Of a stretch of DNA of 64,000 bases, positions 38,981-49,467 are shown in pieces. This DNA is from Closterium sp. Naga37s-1 (taxonomy: Eukaryota > Streptophyta > Zygnematophyceae > Desmidiales > Closteriaceae). The notes beneath the pieces were generated by a model. The model made no database searches. It was not told where the DNA came from and was given only the letters and a program-made list of their open reading frames with translations. The number at the start of each line of letters is the position of its first letter. Within the stretch, counting starts at the first letter, position 1. The stretch spans positions 1,054,001-1,118,000 of the forward strand of contig CANJKZ010000774.1 of NCBI GenBank assembly GCA_947471745.1, written 5' to 3'. Made by a program: the position numbers and the translations under genes.

Positions 38981-41359
38981 CTATGCTCTTTCCCGGGTGA
39001 TCCGCAAGCCAAGATAGCTTGTCACCTCACCCAGGTCTGTGCACGTGTGTCTCTTCTGCAGCTCGGACTTCACGTGGGCGAGTGCCTCAGTGTCAGCAGT
39101 GGCAAAGACGAGGTCGTCTACGTACACGAGAACGTAGAACAGCGGCAGAGTGGTGTCAGTGCGTAAAAAAAGTGACGGGTCAGCAGTGGAAGGAGCAAAA
39201 CCAAGAGTAGCAAGAGTCGTTCTCAGTGTGTCGTGCCACTCACAGGGTGCTTGGCGGAGACCGTAGACTAGCCGTCGGAGGCTCCACTGGGTACCAGCAG
39301 GAAACGACCCAGTGAAGCTAGGTGGGCGGCGCAGCCAGATTTCCTCGTGCAGGCTGCCCTGTAGGAAGGCTGTGCTGAAGTCAAGCGAGTGGAGCTCGTA
39401 GTCACGCTGAGCGGCGACGTGTAGCAGTACCCGAAGAGTGGTCATCTTCGGGGTAGGGGAGAAGGTCTGGAAGAAGTCAACTCCCTGTCGCTGACTGAAG
39501 CCACGTGCAACGTAACGCGCCTTAAAGACAGACGGAGAACCCGGCGGCCGCTTCACCCTGAAGATCCACATGCCACTGACGATGTTCGCCCCAGGCGGGG
39601 GAACCTCGTCGACGTAGGTGCCTGTGGACTTCCAGGAAGCCATCTCGGCGTCCATGGCTGCCTGCCACTGAGAGGAGTAGGGACCCTCTATCGCCTCTGC
39701 GTAAGAGCGCGGGGTCGGGATGTCTGGAGCATCCGGGTCTCCCTCAGGGGCAAGCAGCATGGACACGAGATGAGGTACAGCAGCGGCAAAGCACTCAAAC
39801 TCCTCCTGTCTGTCCTCAAGAACGTCCGTGCCAAGAGCACACTCACCCTCGACGGACGGAGGTCTGACAGACCCAGACGCAGACTCACCAACAAGACTAG
39901 TGGCGTAGTCTAGGCGACAGGCTGCAGCAAAGTCAACAAGCTCAGCAACGAGAGCAGACACAGCAGTGGACTCAAACAAAGGGTAAGTGACAGCAGTGGC
40001 CAGAAAACGCGCGACCGTAGGACTAGCAGCACAAAGGGAGTCAGACTTTGGGTCTGGACCGTCAGGAAGAGAGGACGCAGGAGGAGACGGCAGAGGGACA
40101 CGCTGTGGAGTAGTGGAAGGACGCAGAGTCATAGAGTGAGTGCCAGGGACAGGAGGTGGACGCTGACGCGGAACACGACGACCAGCGCGAACAGTGCAGA
40201 CAGGTGACTCAGAACGAGACTTTGGCGACGCAGGACGAGACTCAGGCGATACAGGACGCGACTCAGGCTCACGACGCTCCGTAAGACCTCTAGTCGGTCC
40301 AGAGTAAGGAGAAGGACCAGGCAGCGGAGAGGCCGGCTGTAACTGCATCAGTGACTGGACAGGCGGTGGACTCTGTAAAGGAGGAGGAGGACCAGGAGAA
40401 GGCGGTAGACCAAGAACCTGCTGAAGGAGCGGAACGTAGTACGGCATCGGCTGCGCAGCGCCTCTAGAAAAAGCAAAGACAGCACCAGTACCCTCAGATC
40501 CAGGGTCTCTAGTAACAACTCCCGCAGTACCACCAGCTCCAGTACCTGCAGCTCCAACGCCTGCAGCACCACCAGCCCCAGCAGCTCCAGTACCTCCAGT
40601 ACGAGAACCTCCAGGACCAGCGGCTCCAGTAGCTCCAGCACCAGCAGCACCTCCACTAGCACCAGCACCAGCAACACCTCCAGCAACTCCAGCACCAGCA
40701 GCACCAGTAGCACGGCGACAGCTCCGAGCGTACCACTCACGAAGCCGCTGCGGAGAGAGGGGCTCCCGCAGCAACGGGACACCCGGAGAACCTCCAGACT
40801 CAGCACGCGAAGGCTCAGCACCCCAAGACGCAATACCCCCAGGCTCAGTACCCCCAGGCTCCACACGCTCAGGCTCAGCACCCCCAGACTCCACACGCTC
40901 AGGCTCAGCACCCCCAGGCTCCGCACCCCCAGTCCCCGCACCCGCAGGCTCAGCACCCCCAGACTCCACACGCACAGGCTTAGCACCCCCAGTCCCCGCA
41001 CCCGCAGGCTCAGCACCCCTATCAGCACCTGAGTCGACAGCTACCTCGACCGGCTCGGTAGGGTCTATCTGAGACACACCTGAGGGGGCAGGACCCTGAG
41101 GGGGGAGGGGGTCTACCGGAGGAGTACCTGGTGCTAGGAAGAGTGGCGAGGGGGGGAGAGAGGCAGTGCGGTAGGGAAAGAGACGGTAGTAAGACACCGA
41201 CTCGTCAAACGTGATGTCCTGAGAGGACAGAACACGACGCGAGGTGGGGTGGTAGAACTGCCACCCAGGTGCGTCAGGGGGGAAGCCAAGGAAGACGCAG
41301 GGAACGGCACGGGAGGACAGCTTGTCCGCTGAAGTATCGCGGACAAAAGCTCGAGATCC
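38981..41359 (-). pseudogene. A4 integrase C-terminus, spacer and reverse transcriptase
   Basis: A frame of 738 codons from 41197 begins in the integrase C-terminal end (YYRLFPYRTASLP). It crosses the spacer (PQGPAPSGVSQIDPTEP, then GGAEPGGAEPERV and GAGGAAGVGAAGTGAG repeats). It enters the RT at YSSQWQAAMDAEMASW and continues with FKARYVARGFSQRQG, HSLDFSTAFLQGSLHEE, LVYVDDLVFA and SYLGLRITRE. The stop after 38981 lies just past the RT. The spacer is about 270 residues long. Confidence 0.88.
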
Positions 41360-42985
41360 CTAGAGACGGAACACAGACGCATCGCCAACCTTCCCCGTCC
41401 ACCTCAGTGTAGGTGTGGTCTCCGGCAAGGAGACACGAGGCTGAAGGTTGATCTGATGCGCAGCGTACTGAACCGCGAACGGCCACAGAAAATGGGGAGC
41501 AGCCGCATGGATCATGGACGTACGAGCGACGTCCATGACCATGCCAATGCGGCGCTCAGCAATCCCATTTTGCTGTGGGGAGGCCGGAAGCGTGAACGTC
41601 TGGCGGATGCCCTCTGCACGAGAGAAGGCCCTCAGGAGGTCAGAGGAAAACTCACCACCTCTGTCTGAGTGCAGACGCAGAACAGGAAGGTCCGAGCCGA
41701 AACGCTCGCTGAGCTGGCGACGAGCACCGCGGATCCAGTCGATCAACACCTCAGGGACCTCACCCTTGCTGCGCAAGGGGAAGACTGTGGTGTAACGCGA
41801 GTAGTTGTCTACGACCAGCAGGAAGTAACGCTCGTGACCCTGTCCACGGACGCGGGCTGGGCCCCACACGTCCATGTGAAGAGTCTGCAGAGGAGCCTCT
41901 GTCGGAGGGAACGTGGAGGAGTGAGGAGCGGCGCGCTGCCGGCCCTCGACACAAGGAACACAGGTAGGGGCAGGCCCCAGAGGAAGGGGAGGGAGGGACC
42001 GGGGTAGACCCGAGACAAGGGTACGGGAGGCCATACCTCGAAGACGAGGCAGGGAGGGGTGACCAAGGCGGTGGTGCCAAAGGAGAGTCTCGTGCGACAG
42101 AGGACGACACGAGCAGGGGGCAGACGCAGGACTAGACCTGGACGCGGCAGCAAACATCTGACTAGACGCGGCTACCTGACCAGACGCACAGACCGGAGGA
42201 GACGCAGTAGTCAGTGTGTACAGACTCGACCCAGGCCGATGGGTGAACGTGGCCAGGTGGCGGCCCGTCCGAGAGCAAGTGCAGTGGGTCACACGCTGAC
42301 CTCCAGGGGTGAACTGGTCAACCCACGCGTCCTGGAGGTCATCTCCACTCACCAGGTTCGTAGAGAACGAGGGGAGGTGGAGTCCCGACAGCAAGCCCGA
42401 CGGGGCCGCAGGACACGGTAGAACCGTGGAAGAGTGCGCAAGGACAGGGCCCCTAGAGGGGTCAGCCAGGGAGACCGCGACAGGCCGACTGAGCGGCGTG
42501 AGTGTGGTGCTGTCTCGAAAGAAAGAGCGCGAAGCACCAGAGTCAAGTGTGAAAGTGTGCAAGGCCTCAGTAGGTGCAGTACCAGAGAGAGCAGACTCAC
42601 CAACACCTGGAGCAACAGACTCACCAGTACCTGGAGCAGCAGACGCACTAGCACCTAGAGCAGCATCCTCAATGCCCGGGTCGGGCGGGACACGCAGGTA
42701 ACAGTCACCCTCAGCACTATCAGTCAAAGCATTCATGGCAGCAAGGATAGCATCGAAATCAAGATCAAAGATAGCCACATTCTGCCTAAGCAGATCACCC
42801 CAGCGAGGGAGCTCAACAGCGTCAGGAAACTGGGCGCGCCAGGCGTCAGTCAGGCGACCGAAGCAGCGCTGCGCAGTGTGTGGTAGTCCGCACGTCTCCC
42901 CACGACGACTGCCGGTGCGAAGAACGTAGGTGCAGGGACCAGCACCCCCAGACCTCCCACGCCCAGCGTACCACTCACGAAGCTG
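41360..42985 (-). pseudogene. A4 zinc knuckle, protease and integrase
   Basis: Between stops near 42987 and 41360 the frame carries the variant knuckle (CTYVLRTG, CGLPHTAQRC) and FDLDFDAILAAMNAL. The protease reads TFTLDSGASRSFFRD. The GAG-pre-integrase domain is LLWHHRLGHPSLPRLRGM with CVPCVEGRQ. Integrase has HMDVWGPARV, VVDNYSRYTTVF, HSDRGGEFSSDLL and NGIAERRIG, so the DDE triad is complete. The TAG at 41360 replaces a codon in VFRLWGS. Confidence 0.88.
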
Positions 42986-44069
42986 CTAGGCTGACGGGGT
43001 CTCACGGGAACGCGGCTGCTGCTGGCGCTGGCTACCACCAAAGCCTCCACGCTGCGCGGCTGCCCCTCGACCAGCACCACCGCCACCGCCACCTCCGCCA
43101 CCGCTGCCGCTGCCTCCACCACCGCTGCCGCTGCCTCCACCACCTCCGTCGCTGCCTCCACCACCTCCACTGCCGCCACTAAAGCCCCCACTCCCGGCAC
43201 CACCCCCACCTCCACCGCCACCCCCTCCGCCTTCTCCACCGCCTCCGCCGCCGCCCCCGCCATCCCCTCCACCACCCTTTCTCCCCTTGCCCTTGCTGTT
43301 GCGGCGCCTCCCACTAAGAGCAGACGCAGCCCCGACCTCCTCAGTGCCAACGAGGTCGACAGCAGCAGCAGAAGCAACAGAGGGGAGAAGGGGGACACGG
43401 GAACACCCCTCAAAGAAAGGGGTGCGACGGTCGCCGCGAGAAGCACCTACAGCTAAGATACTCTTCTCAGCTGCAGCGAGGCGCTCCTCTAGCAGGTCGA
43501 CAGTGAGCTCGGTTGGGCAAAGGGAGAGAAAGTGGTCCCTTACTGAAGCAAGGGAATCAGGGAGGCGGGTGACTAGGTTGTAAAGGGTGATGTACATGGG
43601 GGGGGGGGTTCTTGGCACAGAACTCAGTGGGAAGGGCAGCACGGTAGCGGGCGTCTCTAGTGCGGAGGTGAGTAATGAGGTCAGCGACTGTGGCAAAGGT
43701 GGCAAGGTCAGGGAAAAGGTACGGCAGCATGAGGCGGCTGAGGGCAGCAGTGGCAGGGGAGGAGTAGTGCGCAACTACAGCGTCGTACAAAGACTTAGCA
43801 GTCTTGTACTGGCCAAAATGCGCGCGCTCAGCCAGCGACAGGTGACTACGAACAGCAAGGCGAGCAACAGCGTCATGAGTGGTCCACTGCGAGCGAACCG
43901 TACTGTCAGCAGTGGCAGCAGGTGCAGTAGAGACACCGGACGTGTGATCGAAAAGGGATACCCCATCCCTAGTGTCACACTGAAGAAAGAGCTGCAGGTC
44001 GTCAACCCACACGTCAAAGTCAACTGCACGTCCCTCAGCATCAAAGGTGAGAACAGTAGGGCTAGCCAT
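42986..44069 (-). pseudogene. A4 gag
   Basis: ATG 44069 opens MASPTVLTFDAEGRAVDF and reads 170 codons to a frameshift in a run of nine G on the plus strand (about 43598-43606). The frame 43774-42986 then carries ITLYNLVTRLPDSLASVRD, VDLLEERLAAAEKSI, a Lys/Gly and then Gly/Ser-rich linker (about 43080-43300), and a stop near 42987 before QLREWY. The homopolymer makes it possible that the frameshift is recent or a sequencing error. Confidence 0.87.
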
Positions 44070-44959
44070 AGCAGCAGTAGCAGCAGTAGCAATAGAGGTA
44101 GCAGTAGCAGCAGGAGCAGTGCAGGCAGGGCAGTGCGGCTCAGTAGGGCGGCGCTGCTCGGTAGGGCGGCGCGGCTCGGTAGGGCGGCGCGACTCGGCAG
44201 AGCGGTGCGGCTCGGTGGGCGGCGCGGCTCGGTGGGCGGCGCGGCTCAGTGGGCGGCGCGGCTCGGCTGGGTGGCGCGGCTCGGCTGGGCGGCGTGGCTC
44301 AGCTCCTGGCGGCGCGGCGCAGCAGGGCGGTGCAGGTGCTTACCAGGGGCGGGTGCAGGGCAGGGCCGCGACAGCAGGGGCCGTGACTGCATGGGCCGCG
44401 ACAGCAAAGGGGCCGCGATGGCAGGGCCTGCGATAGCAGGGGCCGCGACGGCAGGGGCCGCGTCAGCAGCAGGGGCCGCGACGGCAGCAGAATCCGCGAC
44501 GATAGCAGGGGCCCCGATGGCAGCAGGGGCCGCGAAAGCAGTAGGGGCCGCGACGGCAGCAGGGGCCGCGACGGCAGCAGGGGCCGCGTTGGCAGCAGGG
44601 GCCGCAATGGCAGCAGGGGCCGCGACGGCAGCAGGGGCCGCAACGGCAGCAGAGGCCGCGTCGGCAGCAGGGGCCGTGTCGGCAGTAGGGGCCGTGACAG
44701 CAGGAGGGGTCGCGATGGCAGCAGAGGCCGCGACGGCAGCAGGGGCCGCGTCGGCAGCAGGGGCCGCGACGGCAGCAGGGGCCGCGATGGCAGCAGGGGC
44801 CGCAACGGCAGCAGAGGCCGCGTCGGCAGCAGGGGCCGCGACTGCAGCAGGGGCCGCGACGGCAGTAGGGGCTGCAACGGTAGGGTGAGGCAGGCGCAAA
44901 GCGCGCTTTCCTGCAGGGCAAAAAAAAAAAAAAAGATCGTGGCGGGCCCGAAAAAAAAC
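44070..44959 (-). repeat. A4 GC-rich 5' leader
   Basis: About 890 bp. Next to gag come ggcggcgcggctcgg words (44150-44300). Then an 18-bp tandem repeat, ggcagcaggggccgcgac with variants, runs about 25 times (44400-44880). It ends in A-runs near 44922-44960. No gene is seen. Long frames on the plus strand here read a monotonous Ala/Gly repeat. Confidence 0.8.
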
Positions 44960-44990
44960 GTTCCCACAAGGGAACCTGCTCAGAATACCA
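44937..44990 (-). promoter_or_regulatory. A4 primer-binding site, hairpin and GGGCCC box
   Basis: The PBS-like TGGTATTCTGAGCAGG starts at 44990 on the minus strand. Stems gttccc (44960-44965) and gggaac (44970-44975) enclose the loop acaa. The GGGCCC box (gcgggcccg) lies at about 44942-44950. Confidence 0.72.
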
Positions 44991-45119
44991 TGACAGAATC
45001 TAAGGGAAGGAATGAATGAACTAGGAAGCAGGTGGGTACAACTAGGAAACCTAAAGTGTTGTACCCTATATGAACTACCCCACTACAGCCTAGATAGACT
45101 ATAGCATATAAGTTTGACA
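44991..45119 (-). repeat. A4 5' LTR
   Basis: 129 bp, plus strand tgacagaatctaagg to ataagtttgaca, directly followed by the TSD CAGCA. Confidence 0.94.
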
Positions 45120-45658
45120 CAGCAGACTTCCAAGAACTCAAGGAAAAAAATATATTGAAGAACCAGAGCCTTGGTTTCAAGATTCAAGTGATTTCGAAGC
45201 TCTCCAAAAGGGTAATTATTAAGATAGTGATAATAGTTGCACTACTTTGTGTAGTGTAACATTTCTCTTGGTGTAGGCCCTTTTGGAGGGTAGTTTCGAG
45301 ACCCTTCGTGGTTGGGGACAGTGTGGCACTGTTCCACATCACTGTACCTCGGCTCTTGGGGTTTGTAGGAGCTGGGAGTCATTCCCAACTCGTAACTCTT
45401 CCTATTTGTGTTCTAAGTCTATAGTGGCTGCCATAGTGCCGTTCGTTCAAACCGACGTTGCGTCATCAATTCTTGATAAAATCGTGTGATTTAACTTGCC
45501 TCGTGTAGGCGACATTAAGACGCTCCAGATCCAATTTATAGCAAGTCATTTGAAGCTATGAGCAGAACGCTATCAACGCTTGAATCCTCTGTGCAGAAAT
45601 CCGACTCTGCACTCTATCTTTCGTTTTAGGCACATTCAAGCCTATTGTGACTATAACA
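45120..45658 (+). repeat. C1 3' LTR, right part
   Basis: It resumes cagcagacttccaag, as in the uninterrupted C1 5' LTR at about 32184. It runs to gtgactataaca, followed by the TSD AGAGT. No gene lies in it. Confidence 0.93.
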
Positions 45659-45951
45659 AGAGTCCCCTAGGCAATGTTGTACTTACCTCTTCCTTGCATC
45701 AATGAAACTACATGTTTTCAGCCGAGCTTACGTTTTCATTCACTGCTTAGCGCATACACCTCTGATAAAAGCAAGCAATATACCGTTGGAAAGCAGACAC
45801 CTGAAGCTAACTTCTATCCAAGTTTCAGTTTCGTATAGTATCGGAGCTGATCGTGACAGCGTTTTGATTAGAGGCAGTTCGAAGTCATCAGATTATGCTT
45901 AGGCAGTTTCATGGGCATACGCGACCCCTAAGTGGACTCTAGACTATAACA
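45659..45951 (+). repeat. B 3' LTR, right part
   Basis: It begins with the TSD copy AGAGT and cccctaggcaatgttgtac, matching 27086-27379 of the B 5' LTR. It ends gactataaca at 45951, then the TSD GATGG of B. Confidence 0.93.
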
Positions 45952-46980
45952 GATGGAGCCATCTGCAAGTGTTTTGATTCGGAAGACCCATTTGCCGCTG
46001 AGGATTTTTCTCCCCTTCGCTGAGGATCGTGGAACCAGCTTACACGTTCCGCGGCTCTTCAGTGCCACAACTTCCGCTGCCATGGCTGCCTTCCATTTCT
46101 CACTGTCGGGGCCAGACAAGGCTTGGCGAACGGTGGTAGGTTCCTTGGGGGAGGCGTAGCGAACAACGACGGCGAGTCCGCGGATGCGGAGACCGGTTTC
46201 GTTTGTCTTTTCGAAGTGGAGGCGATCGTATTCGTGGAAGTTGGTTACTTCGACGACGTCGTCGTCACTGTCGTTGCCGAGGCGGAGGGTGTCTTGCGAG
46301 GTGTTTGGTGGTAACTCGACATCCGGTGATTGGCTCGCTGTACTGTTGTAGTTGTGGGCTTCACGAATTGTATCGTCATGATCGAATTGGTGTACAGGTA
46401 TGAATGTCGGGGTCTGAAATTGGCTTGCAAGGGGAATGTTGGGTGCGCTGTCAAATTGGGTGACATCTGCTGCATCAGCATCTTCTGCCAGGTCAGCTTC
46501 ATCGTGTGGAGTTGCGAAGCTGTGGTGTCCCTCAAAAATCATTTCTGGTGCCCTGTCAGCTTCGTGGTGCTCCTTGAACAGTGGCAGATTTAGCTTCTCG
46601 TAGAAGATGCAGTCACGTGATTTTGTGACTTCGTGTGTCGCGTAGTCCAGCAAGATCCACGCCTTGAATTCTTTTTCGATCCCGAGGTGGATGCCCCAAC
46701 GTGCCCGGTCAGCAAATTTTCCGATCCTTGCTATGTGTGGCCTGTACTGTACCATGGAGCCGAACACTCGAAGCAGATGTGTGTCCGCTTTTCTGCCCGT
46801 CCAAGCCCTGTAGGGAGAGTTGTTGTTCTTGAGGCTTCGGGAGGACAGCAAGTTGTGTAGCCGGACTGCGTGGTTCATTGCAAACCGCCACTATTTGGTT
46901 GGCACGGTTGATTGTTTCATCAGAGCCCTCATCCTTGTGGCGAGGCTCCTGTTTGTCCGTTCTGCTACACCTTGCTGCTC
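45952..46980 (-). pseudogene. D integrase C-terminus and RT start
   Basis: The frame 46878-45952 reads NHAVRLHNLLSSRSL, PYRAWTGRKADTHLLRVFG, AHWGIHLG-like KAWILLDYATHEVTKSRD, and then a linker rich in Asp. The RT start follows: EKWKAAMAAEVVALKSRGT and GKWVFRIKTLADGSI. These are the conserved integrase C-terminal and RT N-terminal copia blocks. The frame runs into the B LTR at 45951, so any residues past that point belong to B. Confidence 0.87.
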
Positions 46981-47760
46981 GTGAGCGTAGGGCATGGATA
47001 CCAGGTGCTCAATCCCCTTCTACTTGAAGAGTTCCTTGAACTCAGTTGAGAAGAAACTCCAAACCCCCGTCTGTCTAGTAGGGTTTCAGCTTCAGTCCAG
47101 ACTGACGTTCAGCCTGCTTCATCCACGCTACAAAGCACTCAAAGGCGAGAGAGCAGCAGTCGGTGTTGACGGCCCAGACGTAGCGTGTGCATGCATCGAT
47201 GAAGGTAAGCGTGTAGAGCTCGCCGTTGAGCCCAGTTTGGCTGAGAACCATGAAGTCGCTGTAGACTTTGTCAACTGGCTTGTAGCGTTCGTAGCCAGGG
47301 GGTAAATAGGGAAAGGGTTTGTTGGCGAGTGACGCAGTCGGCACACGGTGCATGGCGGGTTGGTTGATTCCACAGTGAGGAAGCCTTTGTGAGGGAGGAG
47401 CAACGCGTCGTCGTCAAAGATACCACCAGCCTTGAGAGAGTTCTTGAGTGTGGCGTGTGAGGGGTCCCCGAGTCACTGATGCCATGTTTCCGGTTCCGCA
47501 CGGTACCCGACTGTCTTCTGATAATACTTATGACTTGCTGCTTCGTCGTTCTGTTGCTTTTCAGGTCCCGTGTCGGTTGCAGCGTCGGCGTCAGCTGCAA
47601 AGGCTCGAACGAAGTTTCGTTCCAGAAGCGCGCGGGGAATTCCGATGATGTCGTCGATATCGCCGGCGTGAACTAGTTCGCCGGTGACGAACAGGGACGA
47701 AGATGGTGGCGCTTTGGGCCAATCGGAGACAGGAAGTCCCGTCATGGGAATGCGAAAGTA
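46981..47760 (-). pseudogene. D integrase core and zinc finger
   Basis: On the minus strand 47400-47130 carries CTVCRL (HHCC end) and 47353-47075 carries KPVDKVYSDFMVLSQTG and LTFIDACTRYVWAV (first Asp region). The second Asp block is damaged, with a stop near TDGGLEFL (about 47070). Then comes KGIEHLVSMPYAHEQQGVAER (47020-46960; Glu in the last residues), read here as KGIEHLVSMPY and AHEQQGVAER. Several stops and shifts interrupt it. Confidence 0.78.
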
Positions 47761-48861
47761 GCTGTATTCGTCGTCGATGACTTCAATTTGCCGAGGCCCT
47801 TGTTCTGGCGACGGCGGCTCCTCGGTAGGTTCCGGTAGTTCCGTTGCTTCCCCGAAGAACTCATAAGTTACTTCTTCTTCTAACTCTTCTTGAACTGGTT
47901 CCGATGTGTCAGGAGCGTACTGGTCCAGAAGAAGAGGGCCGCCCCAGCTAGTACCGCGAGTTGCCTAGTACGGATCGACTGCCGCAACTTCCGCAGGGGG
48001 AAGTCCCGGAGCTTCGGGATAGGCGGGAGCTGATTGTCCCCATCTTTCTTCGGTTGAGGTTCCCCAGCCTCCTCCAGCGGCAACGCCTGCTTCCTCTGGC
48101 GTTAGAACTTCTCCCCATGGGCCAGCTGCAGGGCCGGGACTCCCCCAGCCAGTTGCTGGGGCTGTTATGTTTTCTCCGGTGTCCGGTTCTGCACTTGCTG
48201 ACTTCCCACTGTCCTCCTCTTCTTCCATTGTTGCAGGTCCAGTACCCCCTGGGTTGGAGGTGGAGGTAGTTGGGACGGTGTGCAGTCGTAGAAGACCATC
48301 GGAGGCGGGCCGTTCAAGATCCATCTCTTCTGGGTGTGACCAAGCCATCGGCTCCGTGGGAGTTGTTTTCAGCAGAAGCGTTCGTTCAGAATCGCCAGTG
48401 GTGCCTTGAGCCGAGAAGTTCAAAACGAAGACCCCGTCATCATCGTCAGCCTTTCCGATGTAAGTATTTTTATAATAAAGTTCGAAGGTTTTGTCCTTGC
48501 ATTTGCTGCGAATGTCAACTCCGCACCGCATGAGCTGTGCTGAAGAGAGCAGGTTGTATTGAAGATCAGGAGCAACCAGCACGTCGCCGATGTGAATAGT
48601 GAAGTGAGTGTCGTCGGCCTCAAGGCAAACTTCTCCGATGTCATATGCTTTGAGACGTCCGTTGTTGGCGACGGTAATTTCGCACGGCCGTCGCATGTGC
48701 CTTGAATTTTTAATGAATGTTGGAGATCCCACCATGTGTTGCCCGCAGCAGCTGTCAAGAGATACCAGGTGTCGATGCTCTCGCGATTGCGTCGCGCAAT
48801 CCCAGCGATATTTGGAGTGACGATGCGGTCGAAATCCCCGGTGTACGGCAAGAGATCGATG
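47761..48861 (-). pseudogene. D protease region and linker
   Basis: From 48861 the frame reaches HLVSLDSCCGQHMVGS, which fits a copia protease LDSG(C/A) motif with the Gly replaced by Cys. It continues with CEITVANNGRLKAYDIGEV and DVLVAPDLQYNLLSSAQLM, as in copia protease C-terminal parts. A long Pro/Gly/Glu-rich stretch (about 48370-47965) has no known domain and is unusually long for this place. It may be an expanded linker or foreign sequence. Confidence 0.68.
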
Positions 48862-49070
48862 TGTCAGAATATATTTATGTGTAACTGCATGTAGTTCTAG
48901 CTGTAGTGTAGTTATATCGCTGTCCTGCTTGTGGTGCACCCCCTCCTTACTTGTCTCTTGTATAACTTGGGCCTTTGGCCCTTTAGTGAAACATTCTTTC
49001 TCGACATTCCTTGCCTCAACACTCTCAACACCCTAGCATGGTTCCTACCTTCCTAGCTACTATTCTAACA
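48862..49070. mobile_element. Solo LTR or small inverted-repeat element (family E)
   Basis: A 209-bp insertion, TGTCAGAATA to TATTCTAACA, is flanked by the TSD CGATG (48857-48861 and 49071-49075). The ends form a 10-bp inverted repeat with one mismatch. It has no coding capacity. It holds a tataact word and is unlike the A, B and C LTRs except for the TGTCAGAA start. The 5-bp TSD and TG..CA ends favour a solo LTR. A small non-autonomous DNA transposon remains possible. Orientation is not determined. Confidence 0.78.
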
Positions 49071-49366
49071 CGATGTATCGCCTTGCGGAAATACTGGGAG
49101 GGGACTCCGGTGTTGGTGGAGGCAACTCAAAGTCAGGTGGGATATTTGTTGGACAATTAATCCAGGTATGAATAGTAGGGTCATTGTCTGGATTGGGTGC
49201 GATGAGGTTAATGAGCACGATAGGTGGGAATTCGGTGCCGTCATAGTATCGGATGCCTCTGCGACGGCGCATCATGCAGCTCATGATTGATCCCTTGCCT
49301 TTGTCCTTGGTTGAAATGCGCGCAGGAGTTTGTGAAGTGCTCGCGACGGAAGGCGGCGATAAGGTG
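49071..49366 (-). pseudogene. D gag-protease junction region
   Basis: About 295 bp of D sequence between the two solo LTRs. An open frame (49284-49060) reads PPIVLINLIAPNPDNDPTI and ELPPPTPESPPSISARR. I recognise no domain. By position it links the gag zinc knuckle to the protease. Confidence 0.45.
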
Positions 49367-49467
49367 TGTCAGAAAGTTGGGTACAAGTACTAACCCTAAT
49401 TGGGTTGTACCCCTTCTGGGCTACCCCACTACAACCTACACAATGTAAGCTAAATATAAGTTTGACA
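49367..49467 (-). repeat. Solo LTR of family A in D gag
   Basis: 101 bp, plus strand tgtcagaaagttgggtac to ataagtttgaca, with the TSD AGGTG (49362-49366 and 49468-49472). It carries the family-A words gtacaagtactaaccctaa and gggctaccccactacaacc, and resembles the A2/A5 LTR type reversed. It is about 30 bp shorter than the full LTRs. Recombination between two LTRs would leave such a solo copy. Confidence 0.88.

Larger units (their letters stand above)
37783..45119 (-). mobile_element. Copia element A4 (family A, most complete)
   Basis: A4 is 7337 bp and flanked by the TSD CAGCA (37778-37782 and 45120-45124). LTRs are 37783-37912 (3') and 44991-45119 (5'). It has every family-A part in order. 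The pol frame is continuous apart from one frameshift in gag and a few stop codons, so it is the best reference copy for the family in this window. Confidence 0.95.
31931..45658 (+). mobile_element. Copia element C1, full span with nested A4
   Basis: C1 starts TGTTGGTGCAACC and ends gactataaca, with the TSD AGAGT (31926-31930 and 45659-45663). It lies in the 3' LTR of B. Its 5' LTR is 31931-32721 and its 3' LTR 37525-45658, split by A4. Without A4 it is about 6.4 kb. Genes carry several stops, two frameshifts and a deletion. Confidence 0.95.
9974..45951 (+). mobile_element. Copia element B, full span with nested insertions
   Basis: B begins TGTTGTGCC at 9974 and ends ctataaca at 45951. It is flanked by the 5-bp TSD GATGG (9969-9973 and 45952-45956), a standard copia hallmark. 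It sits in the RT coding region of D. Its own parts are the 5' LTR (9974-27379, split by N), PBS, gag-pol (27419-31143), purine tract and 3' LTR (31201-45951, split by C1). Without insertions it is about 5.8 kb with LTRs of about 1.03 kb. In-frame stops and a large pol deletion make it inactive. Confidence 0.93.

Noticed and set aside
43587..44888. 433-codon open frame on the plus strand (Ala/Gly-rich)
   Set aside because: It is antisense to A4 gag and its 18-bp leader repeat; the protein is a direct read-out of the repeat with no domain.
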